A DNA stretch of 49,053 nt from Rhodococcus sp. IEGM 1409 (GCF_030056735.1 NZ_JASHKN010000011.1:1-49053), one strand, 5' to 3'. Shown: positions 1 through 13,150, numbered from the stretch's first letter. The notes: generated from the sequence alone by a model not told the origin. Made by a program: numbers and translations.

Positions 1-250
1 ACTGACATTCATCGACACACTGTTGAGTTCTCAAAGAACACGCACACACCATCACTTCAACCAGGTTGAAAGCTCCGGGGCAAGGGTTACAATCTTAGCT
101 TGTTCGCTCCAGGGAAGCAAGTTCCCGCTGAGCGTGACTGTCTCCGACTTCGTCCAACCGCGTTTCCCCGGCTTCTCAGTCGGGGTTGGTGTCCGTGTCG
201 CTCTGACTTGGACAAAGTTACGCGAATGAAAACTGAGCGTCAAACGTGCA
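1..250 (-). promoter_or_regulatory. rRNA operon promoter and leader region (16S gene lies off the left edge)
   Basis: Two tandem sigma70-type promoters read leftwards. P1 has TTGACG at 238-243, a 17-bp spacer and TAACTT at 215-220. P2 has TTGCTT at 115-120, a 17-bp spacer and TAAGAT at 92-97. Downstream on the same strand, positions 20-40 read as a boxA-type antitermination element (TTTGAGAACTCAACAG), typical of mycobacterial and rhodococcal rRNA leaders. No rRNA body is present in the window, so the 16S gene is inferred to start just beyond position 1. The open reading frames here are not convincing genes. Confidence 0.8.
20..40 (-). promoter_or_regulatory. boxA-like antitermination site of the rRNA leader
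   Basis: On the minus strand this stretch contains TTTGAGAACTC followed by AACAG, matching the boxA element used by the Nus complex to prevent premature Rho termination of untranslated rRNA. It lies about 50 nt downstream of the P2 -10 element, where an rRNA leader boxA is expected. Confidence 0.7.
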
Positions 251-276
251 GGTCGCAGATGTTCGCCAGGTTAAAT

Positions 277-312
277 CCGCTGGTAGCCCGCCCGGAGGCG
301 GGCCACCAGCGG
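277..312 (-). terminator. Rho-independent-like terminator after tyrS
   Basis: Inverted repeat CCGCTGGT/ACCAGCGG enclosing a second GC-rich stem around a CGGA loop, about 40 bp past the tyrS stop. On the minus strand it is followed by ATTTAA but not by a long U tract. It separates tyrS from the rRNA promoters. Confidence 0.65.
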
Positions 313-351
313 CCACAGGAGCCCCGCGAGACAACTGTGACCCCACACACG

Positions 352-1641
352 TCAGTTCGGAGGGATTTTGACGCCGGCAAAGTTACGCTTTCCGCGCCGG
401 ACGACCAACCAGCTGCCGTGAAGCAGATCGGATGCGGCGGGCTCCCAGTCGTCGGCCGATACCTTCTGGTTGTTCACCGAAGCGCCGCCCTCTTTCACTG
501 CGCGTCGAGCAGCTCCCTTGCTCTCACACAAACCGCTCGTCACGAGCAGATCGATGATCGTGCGCGGCTCCCCCGGCGCCAATTCGCTGACAGATGCTTC
601 CTTCAACGCCGCAGCGAGTGTCGACTCGTCGAGTTCCGCCAACTCCGCCTTGCCGAACAACGCCTGGCTGGCGAGCTCGACAGCACGGGTGTTGTGTTCT
701 CCGTGAACCAAGGTCGTCATCTCGGCGGCGAGTCGCTTCTGCGCTTCTCGCGCGTGCGGCCGCTCCGCCGTTGCAGTCTCCAACTCCGCGAGTTCGTCCG
801 CGGCCAGGAAGGTGAACCAGCGCAGGTACTTGATCACGTCGGCGTCGCCGGTATTCACGAAGTACTGGTACCACGCGTACGGGCTGGTCATCTCAGGGTC
901 GAGCCACAGACTGCCGCCACCGGTCGACTTTCCGAACTTCTTCCCATCAGCCGAGGTCACCAGCGGAACCGTCATTGCATGAACGCTCTCACCGTCGACA
1001 CGACGGTTGAGTTCGACACCGGCAATGATGTTGCCCCACTGATCGGACCCGCCGACCTGCAACGTGCACCCGAGATCGCGTCGCAGGTGCAGGTAGTCGT
1101 TGGCCTGGAGCAGCATGTAGCTGAACTCGGTGTACGACATTCCGTCCGATTCGAGGCGACGCTTGACGGTGTCGCGCGCGAGCATCACGTTCACGGAGAA
1201 GTGTTTGCCGACGTCACGCAAGAAGTCGATGGCCGACATCTTGCCGGTCCAGTTCATGTTGTTCTCGATGACCGCGCTCGTCGGCGAATCGTCGAAATCC
1301 ACGAATCGTTCGAGCTGACCACGGATGCGACCCGCCCAGTCTGCGACAGTGTCGGCGGAGTTCATGGTCCGTTCCCCGACGTCACGGGGGTCACCGATCA
1401 ATCCCGTTGCACCGCCGGCAAGGACGATCGGACGGTTGCCGGCACGCTGAAAACGCTTGAGCGCAAGGAGCGGAACCAGGTGACCTGCGTGCAGACTCGG
1501 TCCGGTCGGGTCGAATCCCGCATACAGCGTGACCGGTCCGGCCTCGAGATCTTTACGCAAAGCGTCGAGATCGGTTGATTGGGCGATCAGCCCGCGCCAG
1601 GTCAGTTCGTCGAGAATATTCTCAGTCACGGACTCGATCAT
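352..1641 (-). CDS. tyrS: Tyrosyl-tRNA synthetase (429 aa)
   Basis: Cytoplasmic class I aminoacyl-tRNA synthetase that charges tRNA-Tyr with tyrosine. The class I HIGH-type motif is HAGH at residues 51-54, within the tyrosine-binding [14 protein letters not shown] segment. The KMSKS-type loop is KFGKS near residues 233-237. The C-terminal residues from about 360 look like the S4 RNA-binding domain of bacterial TyrRS. I chose ATG at 1641, giving [10 protein letters not shown]; the open frame runs 36 codons further upstream, but that part overlaps mpg in another frame and looks non-coding. mpg ends 7 bp upstream, so the two are probably co-transcribed, as in mycobacteria where mpg also precedes tyrS. 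Confidence 0.97.
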   Translation of the reverse strand: MIESVTENILDELTWRGLIAQSTDLDALRKDLEAGPVTLYAGFDPTGPSLHAGHLVPLLALKRFQRAGNRPIVLAGGATGLIGDPRDVGERTMNSADTVADWAGRIRGQLERFVDFDDSPTSAVIENNMNWTGKMSAIDFLRDVGKHFSVNVMLARDTVKRRLESDGMSYTEFSYMLLQANDYLHLRRDLGCTLQVGGSDQWGNIIAGVELNRRVDGESVHAMTVPLVTSADGKKFGKSTGGGSLWLDPEMTSPYAWYQYFVNTGDADVIKYLRWFTFLAADELAELETATAERPHAREAQKRLAAEMTTLVHGEHNTRAVELASQALFGKAELAELDESTLAAALKEASVSELAPGEPRTIIDLLVTSGLCESKGAARRAVKEGGASVNNQKVSADDWEPAASDLLHGSWLVVRRGKRNFAGVKIPPN

Positions 1642-1648
1642 CCCATCT

Positions 1649-2257
1649 TCACGAAATGGCCGGTGCTCGCGGGCTTCGGCGATACGCGGACACAGCTGGG
1701 GAGTCCGGAATCCAGAGGCGCCACGGGACCTCCGCCGCGGTGCTGACACCCACCCGCGGTCCGCTCACCCATCCCTTCGACTCCCCCAATTCGAGCCGAA
1801 TCCGCGACGTGGGGTCGAACACGTCTGTTCCGTTGTCCCCCAGTGTGATTGCGGCGGAAGCGCCGAGATTACCTGGCCCTCTGGCCCATTGGTGAGACGG
1901 CCGGTCCGGCGATCTCCGTGCGGACACCACATCGTGACCGGCTTCGATTTCGGCCGCTCGGAGCAGAACACCGCCCGCAACACCATCCGGGCCGTACGAG
2001 ATGTTCATACAAAAGTGCATTCCGTAGCTGCGGTAGACGTAGAGACGCCCCGCCCGCCCGAACATCACGCTGTTCCGCGGCGTTTGCCCCCGATACGAAT
2101 GCGCTGCCGGATCCGGCCAGGGCCCGTCCTTCTCCCCGCCGTAAACCTCCACCTCGACAATTCTCAGAGCGACCTCGTCGACGATCAGGGTCGAGCCGAG
2201 AACTGCCAAGCCCGCTTCCAACGGGTTCTCCACATTCACCAAGGTCTCGATGCTCAC
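1649..2257 (-). CDS. mpg: 3-methyladenine DNA glycosylase, Mpg/AAG family (202 aa)
   Basis: Base-excision repair glycosylase that removes alkylated purines such as 3-methyladenine. Family-typical features are VEVEVYGG (residues about 35-42), [51 protein letters not shown] and GPRVGVS near the C-terminus. Length fits the bacterial AAG family. The start is GTG at 2257; an in-frame GTG at 2239 is the alternative. It ends 7 bp before the tyrS start, and its start is divergent from the ABC exporter operon. DNA glycosylase activity is inferred from the family. Confidence 0.93.
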   Translation of the reverse strand: MSIETLVNVENPLEAGLAVLGSTLIVDEVALRIVEVEVYGGEKDGPWPDPAAHSYRGQTPRNSVMFGRAGRLYVYRSYGMHFCMNISYGPDGVAGGVLLRAAEIEAGHDVVSARRSPDRPSHQWARGPGNLGASAAITLGDNGTDVFDPTSRIRLELGESKGWVSGPRVGVSTAAEVPWRLWIPDSPAVSAYRRSPRAPAIS

Positions 2258-2278
2258 CCTTCGATTGTGCCCACACCG

Positions 2279-2308
2279 TTGACTCGCCGGTCAGCCGAGT
2301 CGCATAAT
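2279..2308 (+). promoter_or_regulatory. Core promoter of the ABC exporter/tetR operon
   Basis: TTGACT at 2279-2284, 18-bp spacer, CATAAT at 2303-2308. This is one of the best sigma70-like matches in the window. Predicted transcription start is near 2315, about 30 nt before the GTG start of the ATPase gene. Confidence 0.7.
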
Positions 2309-2331
2309 TCAACAAGTGATGAATTATTGAA
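2308..2331 (+). promoter_or_regulatory. Candidate operator for the TetR-family regulator
   Basis: Imperfect 24-bp palindrome with TTCAA/TTGAA outer arms and further matching positions inward (8 of 12 per half). It begins at the last base of the -10 element and covers the predicted start site, an ideal position for repression. TetR proteins commonly bind palindromes of this kind and autoregulate; the encoded regulator is the third gene of this operon. Binding itself is inferred. Confidence 0.5.
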
Positions 2332-2343
2332 ACGAGGCGCACA

Positions 2344-3078
2344 GTGACCACAACGCCGGCAATAGACATCCGCGGACTCCGAGTCACTCGCGGCAAACAC
2401 GAAGTACTCCACTCGCTTGACCTGCAAGTTTCGTCAGGATCGATCACAGGACTGCTCGGGCCCTCCGGTTGCGGCAAGACAACCCTCATGCGCGCGATAG
2501 TCGGAACACAGATCATCGAAAGTGGTGAGGTCAGAGTCCTGGGAGATCTCGCCGGGTCCGTCGCCCTTCGCCGTCGGATCGGGTACGTCACCCAATCCCC
2601 CAGCGTGTACGGCGACCTGACGGTCACGCGAAATGTTCAGTATTTCGGCGCTCTGTACGGGAAATCCGGCGCAGACGTCGCAGCAGCGGTCGACGCAGTC
2701 GGATTGAGCCGTTACGCCGACCAGACCGCCGCCGACCTGTCCGGAGGTCAACGCGGTCGAGTCTCGCTGGCATGCGCGTTGGTGGCGTCACCTGATGTGT
2801 TGATCCTCGATGAACCGACCGTCGGGCTCGATCCAGTGCTTCGCGTCGAATTGTGGGAACGATTTGCCGACCTCGCTCGCAGCGGGACCACCCTGTTGGT
2901 CTCCAGCCACGTCATGGACGAGGCGGACCACTGCGCAGAACTGATTCTGATGCGCGACGGGCACCTTCTCGCGCAACTCACCCCAGACGAACTGCGCGCA
3001 AGAACCAGATGTGAACGGCTCGAGGACGCCTTCCTCGAACTGATTCGGACCTCACCCGTCGGAGGCGAAATATCATGA
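2344..3078 (+). CDS. ABC transporter ATP-binding protein, drug/ABC-2 exporter type (244 aa)
   Basis: Energises an exporter with the permease encoded next. Walker A is GPSGCGKTT near residues 39-47, the signature LSGGQRGR is near 137, Walker B is VLILDEPTVGLDP near 153-165, and the switch His is in SSHVMDEADH. A short helical tail (LEDAFLELI) typical of ABC-2 exporter ATPases follows. Start is GTG at 2344. The stop overlaps the permease start by 4 bp (ATGA), and the permease overlaps tetR in the same way, so the three form one operon. In M. tuberculosis the equivalent genes also neighbour mpg and tyrS. Substrate unknown. Confidence 0.93.
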   Translation: MTTTPAIDIRGLRVTRGKHEVLHSLDLQVSSGSITGLLGPSGCGKTTLMRAIVGTQIIESGEVRVLGDLAGSVALRRRIGYVTQSPSVYGDLTVTRNVQYFGALYGKSGADVAAAVDAVGLSRYADQTAADLSGGQRGRVSLACALVASPDVLILDEPTVGLDPVLRVELWERFADLARSGTTLLVSSHVMDEADHCAELILMRDGHLLAQLTPDELRARTRCERLEDAFLELIRTSPVGGEIS

Positions 3079-3830
3079 GCATCAGGATCTTCGGTGCTAC
3101 CACCGTGCGAATTCTGCTTCAGCTCCGCCAAGATCACCGCACGGTGGCCATGATCTTGTTGGTCCCGTCGTTGCTGATGATTCTGCTGTATTTCCTCTAC
3201 CAAGACGTCCCGACGCCGCCCGGCCAAGTTTCACTCTTCCAACGAGTGGCGATCACGATGTTGGGAATCTTGCCGTTTGTCGTCATGTTCCTGGTCACGT
3301 CCATCGCCATGCAACGCGAACGCAGTTCAGGCACACTCGAACGCCTGCTTACCACCCCAATGGGCAAACTCGACCTTCTCGCCGGATACGGTGCGGCATT
3401 TTCGCTCTCCGCAGCAGCTCAAGCAGCTCTCGCGTGCGCAGTAGCGTTCGGTTTTCTCGGGCTCACCATCGCGGGAAGTCTTGCGTGGGTCATCGTCATT
3501 GCAGTTCTCGGCGCGGTCCTCGGCGTTGCTCTTGGTCTGTTGGCCAGTGCGTTCGCGAAGACCGAATTCCAAGCGGTGCAGTTCATGCCTGTCGTGGTGG
3601 TTCCACAGCTCTTCCTTTGCGGACTCCTGGTACCTCGTGACCAATTGCCGACCTGGCTCGAATGGATCAGCAACGTCCTCCCCTTGAGCTACGCCGTCGA
3701 CGCACTTCAACAAGTGTCGATGCATGCCGACGCGACGGGTCAGATGTGGCGTGATCTCGCCGTCATGGCGGGCTTTGCCGCCGCAGCGCTCTCGCTGGCC
3801 GCGGCAACACTCGATCGCCGCACTCCATGA
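3075..3830 (+). CDS. ABC-2 type transporter permease (251 aa)
   Basis: Membrane subunit of the exporter. The sequence shows about six hydrophobic segments: residues about 26-43 (VAMILLVPSLLMILLYFLY), 58-76, 100-125, 130-150, 168-185 and a C-terminal one around 228-245. The ABC-2 permease signature region lies in the VVVVPQLFLCGLLVPRDQLP segment followed by LPLSYAVDALQQV. Start ATG overlaps the ATPase stop; its own stop overlaps tetR. It probably pairs as a homodimer with two ATPase subunits. Exported compound not deducible. Confidence 0.92.
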   Translation: MSIRIFGATTVRILLQLRQDHRTVAMILLVPSLLMILLYFLYQDVPTPPGQVSLFQRVAITMLGILPFVVMFLVTSIAMQRERSSGTLERLLTTPMGKLDLLAGYGAAFSLSAAAQAALACAVAFGFLGLTIAGSLAWVIVIAVLGAVLGVALGLLASAFAKTEFQAVQFMPVVVVPQLFLCGLLVPRDQLPTWLEWISNVLPLSYAVDALQQVSMHADATGQMWRDLAVMAGFAAAALSLAAATLDRRTP

Positions 3831-4444
3831 CCGAGTACAGCGCCGCACCGGCACCGATTCGTTCCGGCCGACGACCGGGTAAGTCGGAGACTCGTGCGCA
3901 GATTCTCGATTCGGCGCGACGAGAGTTTTCCCAGAACGGTTTTCGAAGAACAACCGTTCGATCGATAGCCGCGGCCGCTGACGTCGATCCGGCCATGATT
4001 CATCACTATTTCGGAAGCAAGGAGCAGTTGTTCACCGCTGCGATCGCGCTACCGATCGATCCAGCACAGGTACTGGGATCGGTTCACGCTTCCCCGACCG
4101 AAAATCTCGGCGAAAGCCTTCTCCGGGCGGTGATCGGGTTATGGGAATCGGAGCATCAGCCGGCGATTCTGGCGGCTTTTCGATCAGCCATTTCCGGAGA
4201 CGGATCGCAGCTGATCCAGAGCTTTCTGCTCGATATCGTATTGCGCGACATCATTCCGCGGGTGGACACACCACCCGGCACCGGCTTGATCAGAGCGGAA
4301 TTGGTGGCCTCTCAGATGGCCGGGCTACTGGTCACGCGATACGTGCTCGGACTCGAACCGCTCGCAACGTTGAGCGTGGATGCACTGGTACCGCTGGTAG
4401 CTCCGAACCTCCAGCGGTACCTGACCGGTGAGTTGCCGATCTAG
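3827..4444 (+). CDS. TetR family transcriptional regulator (205 aa)
   Basis: N-terminal TetR helix-turn-helix spans about residues 23-69, with ILDSARREFSQNGFRRTTVRSIA followed by the recognition helix around MIHHYFGSKEQLF. The C-terminal part is the variable ligand-binding and dimerisation domain. It is the last gene of the exporter operon and overlaps the permease by 4 bp, so it most likely represses this operon through the palindrome at 2308-2331. Its stop overlaps that of the convergent Trm112-like gene by 4 bp. Inducer unknown. Confidence 0.93.
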   Translation: MTEYSAAPAPIRSGRRPGKSETRAQILDSARREFSQNGFRRTTVRSIAAAADVDPAMIHHYFGSKEQLFTAAIALPIDPAQVLGSVHASPTENLGESLLRAVIGLWESEHQPAILAAFRSAISGDGSQLIQSFLLDIVLRDIIPRVDTPPGTGLIRAELVASQMAGLLVTRYVLGLEPLATLSVDALVPLVAPNLQRYLTGELPI

Positions 4445-4647
4445 CCTTCGGCCCGTGCGAGCAACTTCTCGTGCTCGTCGTCGGCCACGTCGCGTGCCTC
4501 GTCGATCAACAGAACAGGAATGCCGTTCTCGATCGGGTACGCACGCCGCAAGCGCGGGTTGTAGAGCAACTCGTCCCCGACCAGCAGCAGCGGGCCTTTG
4601 TCCTGGGGGCAGGCCAGAATGCTGAGCAACGTCGAATCAATAGCCAC
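4441..4647 (-). CDS. Trm112/UPF0434-like small protein (68 aa)
   Basis: Small single-domain protein of the Trm112p-like family, whose members act as partners or activators of methyltransferases in other systems. Visible features are LLSILACPQDKGPL near the N-terminus, then ELLYNPRLRRAYPIENGIPVLLIDEA, which is the family core. Only one Cys remains where zinc-binding relatives have pairs, so a structural zinc site is doubtful. Start is GTG at 4647 with an AGAGG ribosome site 6 nt upstream. It follows the lipase/acyl-CoA synthetase gene by 39 bp on the same strand, an arrangement also found in mycobacteria, suggesting co-transcription. Its role here is unknown. Confidence 0.88.
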   Translation of the reverse strand: MAIDSTLLSILACPQDKGPLLLVGDELLYNPRLRRAYPIENGIPVLLIDEARDVADDEHEKLLARAEG

Positions 4648-4686
4648 GTGAGTCCTCTCGAACCGATCGAACAGAATGTCCTCAGG

Positions 4687-7668
4687 CTACCGTGCTCCGG
4701 TGCCCACCCTCGTCGGCATCAACTGCGCGGCAATTGCCTTGGTCAGCCGCTTGTACGACTGCGTCTCGGAATCGAGGAACCAGGTCCGTGGCCCCGGTGC
4801 CGGCAGGCCGGCCGCAGCCAAAGCAGTGGAACTCGGACGGTACGACGAGCCCACCGGGATCTCGTCCACCACGTGCACGACGTCCGGGCGAGCGTCAAAA
4901 GCGATGCGCGAGAGCGCCTCTGCAAGCTCGGCAGACCGGAACTGCCGCCCCGGACGCCATGTCACGGCAGCGACCGCCAACTGATGTGGTGCGTCGCCGA
5001 CGCCGTACGCGACGGCAAGATCGACCCGCGCCACACTCGACAACGCGTCGACGATCGGTTGGGTGAACACGGGACCGCGGAGCGTGGAAATGACCGTGTT
5101 CTTGTGATCGATCAGCCAGTAGTCGCCGTCGCCGTCCCGGCGGAAGAGATTCTCGGTGGGAATCCACGAATCACCGGCTTGGAAGAGACCTCGCATGGCG
5201 CCGCCCGAGAGATCGGCGGTGAATCCGGCGCGCCCGAGCAGCAATCCGACCTCGTCTTCGGCGCATTCACGGACAAATCCGTTGCCGTTTTCGAGGAGCC
5301 GACCACTCAGCGGGTCGTAGGCCGCCAACCGAACCTGCGCGCTACCCGGCAACGGGCGACCCTTGGAGCCAACTTTGGAGCCTGCGACGTTGGCGAGAAT
5401 CACGTCTCCTTCGGTCGACGCATAGAACTCGAGTACCTGCGCGGGGTCGAACGCCTCAGTGGTCCGCTTCCACAGACCATGGGGCATTCCCGAACCGATG
5501 AACAGGCGGACCGGATGGCTACCGTCGATGAGGAGAAGATCCTCGTCGAGGATCTCGCGCATCATCGACCACGTGTAACTCACGACCGTCACACCGTAGC
5601 GGTGGATTTCTTCGACGAACCTCGCCGGATTCAGTCCGCGTGAGAGCGCAATCCGGGAACCACCGGCCATTGCGCCACCGATGGTCGCGAGCAAACTCGA
5701 CGAATGGTGTAGCGGCGCAAGGCAGTACACGGTGTCACCGCGATCGAGATCGGCAGCCGTGGCCGTACCGAAGGCCGACAATGCCCACCGGTAGTTGGTG
5801 ATCTGCTTGGCTTCGAGCACACCGCCCGATTCCGCGAAAATGATGAACGCGAGTTCGCGGGCGACTCCCGGATCCGGTCGATACCATCCGGGCAGGTTGA
5901 CCTTCGTCGGATCGATTTGTTCGAGATCGATCACGTCGTGCGACGGATCCACCTCGAGGCCACGGGCATCGCCGCCGCCGAGCACCAGAACAGGCCTACC
6001 GGTCACCACTGCAGCATCGACGTTCTCCGGATCGGTGATGATCCGATCGACCGATCCCAGCTTGACCGCCGCCGTGATGTCGGACCCTGGCGGAAGCATG
6101 ACCGCGACGGCACCGAGGCGCGACAGAGCCGCGATGGCCGCGAGCGCGCTGGGACGGGTCTCCATCAGGACACCGACGTGTGCTGCCGGACGCACTCCCA
6201 CGGAGATCAATCCACGCACGACATTGTCGATGCGGGCGTTGACCGCTTCGTAGGTGTGCACGCGATTGTCGAAGAGGAAGCACTCGCCGTTCGGCGCCTT
6301 TCGACGCTGCTCCGCGAGCAATTGGCTCAGGGAGATCTTGGTGTGCGGCTGAATCTGGTTGAGCCGCGCCAGACGTGGCAACGCGCGCGCTGCCTCGCCG
6401 GACAACTCGAAAGTGCCGCGCAGGGCACCGGCGGCGAGGTCACTGATTCCCTTGGTGACGCCTGCCCCTACTTCGGCGACCGAGGCGACGGTGTGAATGA
6501 TCCGATTGCTGATCGACACACCGGTCTGGTCTTCGAGATCGGCGCCGTAGACCATTTTCGCGATGCGGTCCGGGAGCGGCCCACCTGTCTCGGTCCACTG
6601 CACGAATTCGCCGGTGGTCGGCCAGGTGTGAGTGGCCGCGGTGGAACCGACAACCAAACCGAAATGACCTGCACGCAAGGTAGATTCGTAGACCTTTGCT
6701 CGCGGAGCCGCTTGACTGATACCGCGAACCGCTTGCGGCTGACCGATGTCGTCGACCTCGCCGACAAAGGCCAGGATGGGGCAGGTGATCTCGGCGAGAG
6801 AGACCAATTGATCCTTGATGACAAAACCACCGGTCATCATCCGGTTGTGTACGATGAACTGCTTGAGCAGTTCGGCAACCGCGGGTCCCGACCACGCGAC
6901 CCAACCCTCGGTTGCGAGGAAGCGTCGCTGCTGCTCCCTCGGTAGCAACGCCTCACGGTCGTGCAGTTGAAGCAGGAAGTCGACGCGCATCTTCAGCGAC
7001 TTCACGGGATCGAGCAACTGGAACCCGGTACGAGCCATCCATCCGGTGACTGACAGGCGATTGAAGACGTGATCGGCGAGGAAATCCGCACCTTTACTAG
7101 CCAATCCGGCCGGAATGCCGAAGGGCAACGCAGCGAGCGTGTCGACCGGACTGCCGAAGGTGATGACACTGGCTAAGTTTCGGCTGCGCCGATAGGCAGC
7201 AGCCTGATAGGCGAACATTCCACCCTGCGAGTAACCGGAGATGTGAACATCTTTACCGGTGTGACGGTGGATGTGATCGACAATGTCGCTGAGAGCGATG
7301 ATGTGATCGGCAAGATTACGATCCCAACCGCCCTCTTCGGAGTCGGGCGAACCGAAATCGACGACCCAGGGGTCCAAGCCCATCTCGTGCAGAATTCCGA
7401 CAGCACCCTGGTCACGGGTCACGTCGTACACGTTCGCGGACATCATCATCGGTGGAATCAGCACGATCGGTGCGCCGACGGTTTCCGGATCGCTGTCCGG
7501 GAAGTAGCGCCGTAGGCGATACATCGCTGCGCGTTCGACGATCTCGAACGGAGACGTGGTCGCATCCGTTTCCAGCCCACCCAACCGGACGACCTCGAGG
7601 CCGTTTTGTGCTGTCGCAACCACCCGCCGAATCGGGCCCAGCACAGACTTGGAATTCAATCCCACCAT
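4687..7668 (-). CDS. Bifunctional alpha/beta-hydrolase (lipase-like) and fatty acyl-CoA synthetase-like protein (993 aa)
   Basis: Fusion protein related to M. tuberculosis Rv1683. Residues about 60-380 form an alpha/beta hydrolase resembling polyhydroxyalkanoate synthases and lipases: nucleophile elbow GYSQG with Ser147, acid candidates Asp306/Asp307 (GEVDD) and His335 (RAGHFG). Residues about 440-990 resemble the FATP/very-long-chain acyl-CoA synthetase family, with EFYASTEG near 747-754 and AGDSW near 831-835. The ATP-binding P-loop near 612-621 is degenerate (ESGGVLEAK), and the usual DR of the hinge reads DH at 854-855. ATG at 7668 has a GGGAG site 4 nt upstream. Members of this group are linked to triacylglycerol metabolism; whether the second domain still adenylates fatty acids is uncertain. 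Confidence 0.93.
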   Translation of the reverse strand: MVGLNSKSVLGPIRRVVATAQNGLEVVRLGGLETDATTSPFEIVERAAMYRLRRYFPDSDPETVGAPIVLIPPMMMSANVYDVTRDQGAVGILHEMGLDPWVVDFGSPDSEEGGWDRNLADHIIALSDIVDHIHRHTGKDVHISGYSQGGMFAYQAAAYRRSRNLASVITFGSPVDTLAALPFGIPAGLASKGADFLADHVFNRLSVTGWMARTGFQLLDPVKSLKMRVDFLLQLHDREALLPREQQRRFLATEGWVAWSGPAVAELLKQFIVHNRMMTGGFVIKDQLVSLAEITCPILAFVGEVDDIGQPQAVRGISQAAPRAKVYESTLRAGHFGLVVGSTAATHTWPTTGEFVQWTETGGPLPDRIAKMVYGADLEDQTGVSISNRIIHTVASVAEVGAGVTKGISDLAAGALRGTFELSGEAARALPRLARLNQIQPHTKISLSQLLAEQRRKAPNGECFLFDNRVHTYEAVNARIDNVVRGLISVGVRPAAHVGVLMETRPSALAAIAALSRLGAVAVMLPPGSDITAAVKLGSVDRIITDPENVDAAVVTGRPVLVLGGGDARGLEVDPSHDVIDLEQIDPTKVNLPGWYRPDPGVARELAFIIFAESGGVLEAKQITNYRWALSAFGTATAADLDRGDTVYCLAPLHHSSSLLATIGGAMAGGSRIALSRGLNPARFVEEIHRYGVTVVSYTWSMMREILDEDLLLIDGSHPVRLFIGSGMPHGLWKRTTEAFDPAQVLEFYASTEGDVILANVAGSKVGSKGRPLPGSAQVRLAAYDPLSGRLLENGNGFVRECAEDEVGLLLGRAGFTADLSGGAMRGLFQAGDSWIPTENLFRRDGDGDYWLIDHKNTVISTLRGPVFTQPIVDALSSVARVDLAVAYGVGDAPHQLAVAAVTWRPGRQFRSAELAEALSRIAFDARPDVVHVVDEIPVGSSYRPSSTALAAAGLPAPGPRTWFLDSETQSYKRLTKAIAAQLMPTRVGTGAR

Positions 7669-7745
7669 TTCACTCCCAAGTTACTCACCATGTGACGTCA
7701 GTCTCATTCTTGCCGCGCGCGACAAGCCTACTGACGACGAATACG

Positions 7746-7788
7746 CGTACGCGGTCAGGGAGCAAATTCTGCTCCCTGACCGCGTACG
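7746..7788 (-). terminator. Terminator-like perfect hairpin downstream of argH
   Basis: Perfect 19-bp inverted repeat (7746-7764 with 7770-7788) around a 5-nt AATTC loop, 50 bp after the argH stop. It has no U tract on either side, so it may work as a stem-only actinobacterial terminator or as an RNA 3' end stabiliser for the arginine operon mRNA. The promoter for the 993-residue gene must lie between it and 7668; no convincing -35/-10 pair was seen there. Confidence 0.6.
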
Positions 7789-7838
7789 ACCGAAGGACTA
7801 CTGCCGAAAAGAGAGGGACAACACTCGCAACCGCAATG

Positions 7839-9284
<1,446 letters not shown>

Positions 9285-10484
9285 TCAGAGTCCCAGATCG
9301 CGCTTCGCGGCGACCTTTGACGACAGACCGTGGATCTCGACGAAGCCCTTCGATGCGGACTGGTCGAAGCTGTCACCCTCGTCGTACGTCGCGAGGTTGA
9401 AGTCGTAGAGCGACTCCGGGCTACGACGACCGTTGACCGTGATGGCTCCACCGTGCAGGAAGAGACGGATGTCGCCGGTGACGCGTTCCTGCGTCTTGTC
9501 GACGAACGTGTCCAGTGCGTCCTTGAGGGGCGAGAACCAGAGACCGTCGTAGACCAGCTCGGACCAACGCTGCTCCATCTGACGCTTGTAGCGACCGAGT
9601 TCGCGTTCGAGGGTGACGTGCTCGAGTTCCTGGTGTGCGGTGATGAGGACCATCGCGCCGGGAGCTTCGTAGATCTCACGGCTCTTGATGCCCACGAGAC
9701 GGTCCTCGACGACGTCGAGGCGGCCGACGCCCTGAGCACCTGCGCGCTTGTTCAGCTCCTGAATGGCTTCGAGTACCGACACCGGGCGGCCGTCGATTGC
9801 GACCGGGCGCCCCTTGTCGAAGCTGATGATGAGCTCGTCGGGTGCGTTCCAGTTGACCGTCGGGTCCTGGGTGTAGTCGTAGACGTCCTTCGTCGGCGCA
9901 TTCCACAGATCCTCGAGGAATCCGGTCTCAACGGCGCGTCCCCAGACGTTCTGGTCGATCGAAAACGGCGACTTCTTGGAGACGTTGATCGGGATGTTGT
10001 TCTCTTCGGCGAAGGCGATGGCCTTCTCGCGGGTCCAGGCGTAGTCGCGGACCGGTGCGATGACCTGCAGGTCGGGTGCGAGGGCGCCGAATCCGACCTC
10101 GAAGCGAACCTGGTCGTTGCCCTTACCGGTGCAACCGTGCGAGACGATGGTGCCGCCGTGCGAGCGTGCAGCTTCGACGATGTGCTTGACGATCAGCGGA
10201 CGGCTGATGGCCGAGACCAGCGGGTAGCGGTCCATGTACAGGGCGTTGGCCGCGATGGTCGGCAGGCAGTACTCGTCCGCGAACTCGTCGCGGGCATCGA
10301 CGACAACGGATTCGACTGCGCCGCAGTCGATCGCGCGCTGACGCACGACCTCCATGTCCTCGCCACCCTGCCCCAGATCGATGGCGACGGCGACAACTTC
10401 AGCGCCCGTCTCCTTACCGATCCAACTGATGGCAACAGAAGTGTCCAGCCCGCCCGAGTAGGCGAGTACGACGCGATCGGCCAT
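9285..10484 (-). CDS. argG: Argininosuccinate synthase (399 aa)
   Basis: Condenses citrulline and aspartate with ATP to argininosuccinate. The N-terminal PP-loop is AYSGGLDTS at residues 7-15, and the second ATP motif region includes [14 protein letters not shown] chose ATG at 10484 ([12 protein letters not shown]), which has AAGGAG at a good distance; the frame extends 12 codons further upstream without a better site. It is separated from argR by 47 bp, the largest gap within the operon, which could hold an internal promoter, but no clear one is seen. Confidence 0.97.
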   Translation of the reverse strand: MADRVVLAYSGGLDTSVAISWIGKETGAEVVAVAIDLGQGGEDMEVVRQRAIDCGAVESVVVDARDEFADEYCLPTIAANALYMDRYPLVSAISRPLIVKHIVEAARSHGGTIVSHGCTGKGNDQVRFEVGFGALAPDLQVIAPVRDYAWTREKAIAFAEENNIPINVSKKSPFSIDQNVWGRAVETGFLEDLWNAPTKDVYDYTQDPTVNWNAPDELIISFDKGRPVAIDGRPVSVLEAIQELNKRAGAQGVGRLDVVEDRLVGIKSREIYEAPGAMVLITAHQELEHVTLERELGRYKRQMEQRWSELVYDGLWFSPLKDALDTFVDKTQERVTGDIRLFLHGGAITVNGRRSPESLYDFNLATYDEGDSFDQSASKGFVEIHGLSSKVAAKRDLGL

Positions 10485-10531
10485 GGTTTTTGTGCTCCTT
10501 CGGTTGAAAATCTCTATCAAAGAATAAGGGG

Positions 10532-13150
<2,619 letters not shown>

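Noticed and set aside
100..1578. Long plus-strand open frame (492 aa) opposite tyrS
   Set aside because: It is a shadow of tyrS on the other strand; the tyrS product has all class I synthetase motifs, and the plus frame has no recognisable domain.
10485..10531. Internal promoter/ARG box between argR and argG
   Set aside because: AT-rich sequence present but no TGCAT-type repeat or paired -35/-10; not reported as a site.
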